Source of the DNA: Devosia ureilytica
Lineage (GTDB): Bacteria > Pseudomonadota > Alphaproteobacteria > Rhizobiales > Devosiaceae
Reading direction: 5' to 3'
Length of the DNA: 64,000 nucleotides
Assembly: GCF_024273195.1 (NCBI RefSeq)
Contig: NZ_JAMZCU010000004.1
Location: forward strand, 186,001 to 250,000
Shown here: positions 62,346 through 64,000 of the stretch, piece by piece
Numbering within the stretch: the stretch's first letter is position 1
How the letters are laid out: each line of letters begins with the position of its first letter
Program-made: the position numbers and the translations under genes
Notes under the pieces: generated by a model
The model's input: the letters and a program-made list of their open reading frames with translations, nothing else
Told to the model about the DNA's origin: nothing
Databases searched by the model: none

Positions 62346-63266
62346 ATGAGCCTTGGAGAAACAACTGACCGCCCGGTGAGCGCGAAGGGGAAGGCTCCGC
62401 GCCCGACGCCTCGCCCGGACCGGAGTTTCTACGCCTCGGGAAAAGCATTTGGTCGCTTCGGCATTCGCGCTTTTCCGCCCCAGATCATGCCCCAACCGCA
62501 CACGCACGGCCATATCGAATTCAACTGGTTGACCGCCGGAACCATGGATTATGTGTTCGACGGCGGCCCCCTGACCATGGGCTCAAACCGGCTGGTCGCC
62601 TTTTGGGCCGGCATTCCTCATCAGACCGTCGGGCTGCGCAATGCCGAAAACGCCCGCCAGCTCAATATCTACCTGCCCATGGATGCGTTTCTCGAAATGC
62701 CGCAACTGGGCCGTCTCACCGAGACGCTGATGGGCGGCGGCGTGGTGCAGCTGGCGCCCGAATGTATCGGGCTTGAAACCCTCGAGCGCTGGCATGCCGA
62801 TTATCGCAGCGGCAATTCGCTCCGCTCGGATCTGGTCAGGACCGAGATCGGCACGATGTTTCGGCGCGCCGCCATCACCGGCTGGGATGAATTGCTGCCG
62901 GCCTGGCTGGAACAGACCACCACCCGCAGCCGCACGGCGAGCCCGGTGCGCTATGTGGTCCGCATGGTGCGTCATATCGTGGAGAACATCACCGACCCGC
63001 TATCGGTGGAAGACATTGCCGATGTGGTTGGCCTCCACCCCAATTACGCGACAAACCTCTTCACCAAGGTCATGCATATCTCGATCCAGAAATTCGTGAC
63101 CCGCATGCGCCTGATCAGGGCCCGCAGCCTGCTGTTCGACAGCAATCTGGCCATCGCCAACATCGCCTTTCAGTCCGGCTTTTCGAGCCAGTCCCAGTTC
63201 TACGACCATTTCCGCAAGGCCTATGGCATGACCCCCAGCCAGATGCGCGAAAACAAGATCGCCTGA
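62346..63266 (+). CDS. AraC-family transcription regulator
   Basis: This 306-residue regulator has an N-terminal cupin sensor (PQPHTHGHIEFNWLTAGTMDYVFDG, about 50-75) and a C-terminal double HTH (LSVEDIADVVGLHPNYATNLFTKVM and IANIAFQSGFSSQSQFYDHF, about 215-300). The His-rich strand could bind a sugar, as in AraC-like cupins. ATG 62346 is used; a GTG three codons earlier is possible. It is divergent from the family-5 transporter operon, which it probably controls, and convergent with the halogenase-like gene. Confidence 0.88.
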   Translation: MSLGETTDRPVSAKGKAPRPTPRPDRSFYASGKAFGRFGIRAFPPQIMPQPHTHGHIEFNWLTAGTMDYVFDGGPLTMGSNRLVAFWAGIPHQTVGLRNAENARQLNIYLPMDAFLEMPQLGRLTETLMGGGVVQLAPECIGLETLERWHADYRSGNSLRSDLVRTEIGTMFRRAAITGWDELLPAWLEQTTTRSRTASPVRYVVRMVRHIVENITDPLSVEDIADVVGLHPNYATNLFTKVMHISIQKFVTRMRLIRARSLLFDSNLAIANIAFQSGFSSQSQFYDHFRKAYGMTPSQMRENKIA

Positions 63267-63274
63267 CCGGGGCC

Positions 63275-64000
63275 CTACCCCATTTCCTGCACCAGCCGCA
63301 AAAATTCGGCATGCCCGAGCGCCTGCTGCGCGGCCGCGCGATATTCGCGGACCAGGCCCTCGAACGTCTCACGCGCGAACTGCCGCAGCTTGGGGTCTGC
63401 CGCCATTTCCCGGCGCGCGAGCGACTGGTCCAGCAGACCCAGCCCATTGAGCACCGGATAGTGCAACTGCGTCTCGATATGGGGCAGACCGCCGAGATAG
63501 TTGGGGAAGTCCTCGGCCCGCGGCATCTGCTTTTGCCAACGCGCGAGCCGCTCCCTGGTCTCGGGATGAATGCGATTGGCCCGCACCTCGCGCCAGAACG
63601 GGGTGTCGTCGCGCTCGGTGACATAGTGGGTGTTGACGAAGGTGCGGAAGTCATCGACCTGGCGGCCGACGCGGGCATTGTAATCGTCGCGGGCGGCCGG
63701 AGCGATCCTGTCCGGCCGGTCCATGTAGCGCTGCGCGAACAGCATCATCTGGACGATGGTGCCATGGATGGACGTGGATTCGAGCGGCTCGAGAAAGCTC
63801 GAACTCAGTCCCACCGCCACGCAATTGCCGATCCAGGCCTTTTCCAGCCGTCCGATCTGGAAGCGGATATCGCCGCGCACCTCGATCTCATGCCCCAGCA
63901 CGGCTTCGACTTCGGCCTTGGCCTCGTCGGGCGTTGAGAATTCATCCGAATAAACATAGCCGCAGCCGAAACGCGTGCGCGTCGGGATCTGCCACATCCA
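63275..64000 (-). CDS. Tryptophan-halogenase-like flavoenzyme, N-terminal part missing
   Basis: About 241 C-terminal residues of a flavin-dependent tryptophan halogenase family protein are present. The frame is open to the window edge, so the start and the GxGxxG FAD site lie beyond it. Visible family motifs are QIPTRTRFGCGYVYSDEF, IGRLEKAWIGNCVAVG and SSFLEPLESTSIHGTI, the last being the C-terminal FAD/halide-adjacent motif. In several alphaproteobacteria such homologues sit in sugar-uptake loci, and halogenation has not been shown. The substrate is unknown. Confidence 0.85.
   Translation of the reverse strand, partial: WMWQIPTRTRFGCGYVYSDEFSTPDEAKAEVEAVLGHEIEVRGDIRFQIGRLEKAWIGNCVAVGLSSSFLEPLESTSIHGTIVQMMLFAQRYMDRPDRIAPAARDDYNARVGRQVDDFRTFVNTHYVTERDDTPFWREVRANRIHPETRERLARWQKQMPRAEDFPNYLGGLPHIETQLHYPVLNGLGLLDQSLARREMAADPKLRQFARETFEGLVREYRAAAQQALGHAEFLRLVQEMG

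Overview
The window looks like a chromosomal segment of a high-GC alphaproteobacterium of the order Hyphomicrobiales, probably Devosia or a close relative. This is inferred from gene families and was not tested by phylogeny. The pointers are a rhizobial-type rhamnose locus (rhaR, rhaSTPQU, divergent rhaD-rhaI), a Rhizobium etli-type L-asparaginase, an FnrN-type regulator, DUF1127 genes, and palindromic intergenic repeats resembling Rhizobium RIME elements. Both edges cut a gene: oligopeptidase B on the left and a tryptophan-halogenase-like flavoenzyme on the right.

Region 1 (1-9.8 kb) is mixed housekeeping: oligopeptidase B, Fe superoxide dismutase, a YbaN-family membrane protein, a receiver-domain protein, a SLOG-like protein plus HerA/YjgR-type ATPase pair, a RES-Xre toxin-antitoxin module, class 3 L-asparaginase, a secreted SH3 protein and a short-chain epimerase.

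Region 2 (9.9-27.05 kb) is a complete nitrate/nitrite assimilation island. It holds the NasT antiterminator and NasS sensor, a NrtABC nitrate transporter with fused ATPases, NirBD nitrite reductase, a NirC channel, cyanase, a fused PP2C phosphatase/protein kinase, NasA nitrate reductase and siroheme synthase CysG. Its most informative feature is a set of three leader RNAs, before nrtA, nirB and nasA. Each has hairpins of the ANTAR-target type followed by an intrinsic terminator. Two of them sit just downstream of near-consensus sigma-54 promoters, and an NtrC-type palindrome lies before nasA. Nitrogen status (NtrC/sigma-54) and nitrate (NasS-NasT) therefore appear to be integrated at initiation and at termination. 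cysG carries an in-frame palindromic repeat inside its coding sequence.

Region 3 (27.2-36.8 kb) is the L-rhamnose locus: ABC transporter, mutarotase, DeoR-type regulator, a bifunctional aldolase/dehydrogenase and an isomerase. The rhamnulose kinase RhaK expected here is missing.

Region 4 (36.9-50.1 kb) has a LysR/DUF5680 pair, two DUF1127 genes, YbaK, cytochrome bd oxidase (cydA, cydB and the tiny cydX) divergent from cydDC with a perfect FNR box between them, an FnrN-like regulator, and a copper module (copA, cueR, copZ) with a CueR operator. A second CueR-type operator 8.7 kb away precedes a DUF305 gene.

Region 5 (50.2-64 kb) has a sugar ABC transporter divergent from a LacI regulator with tandem operators, and a four-gene family-5 (oligopeptide/oligosaccharide type) ABC transporter divergent from an AraC regulator and next to the halogenase-like gene. 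No rRNA, tRNA, CRISPR array, insertion sequence or phage gene was recognised by eye.
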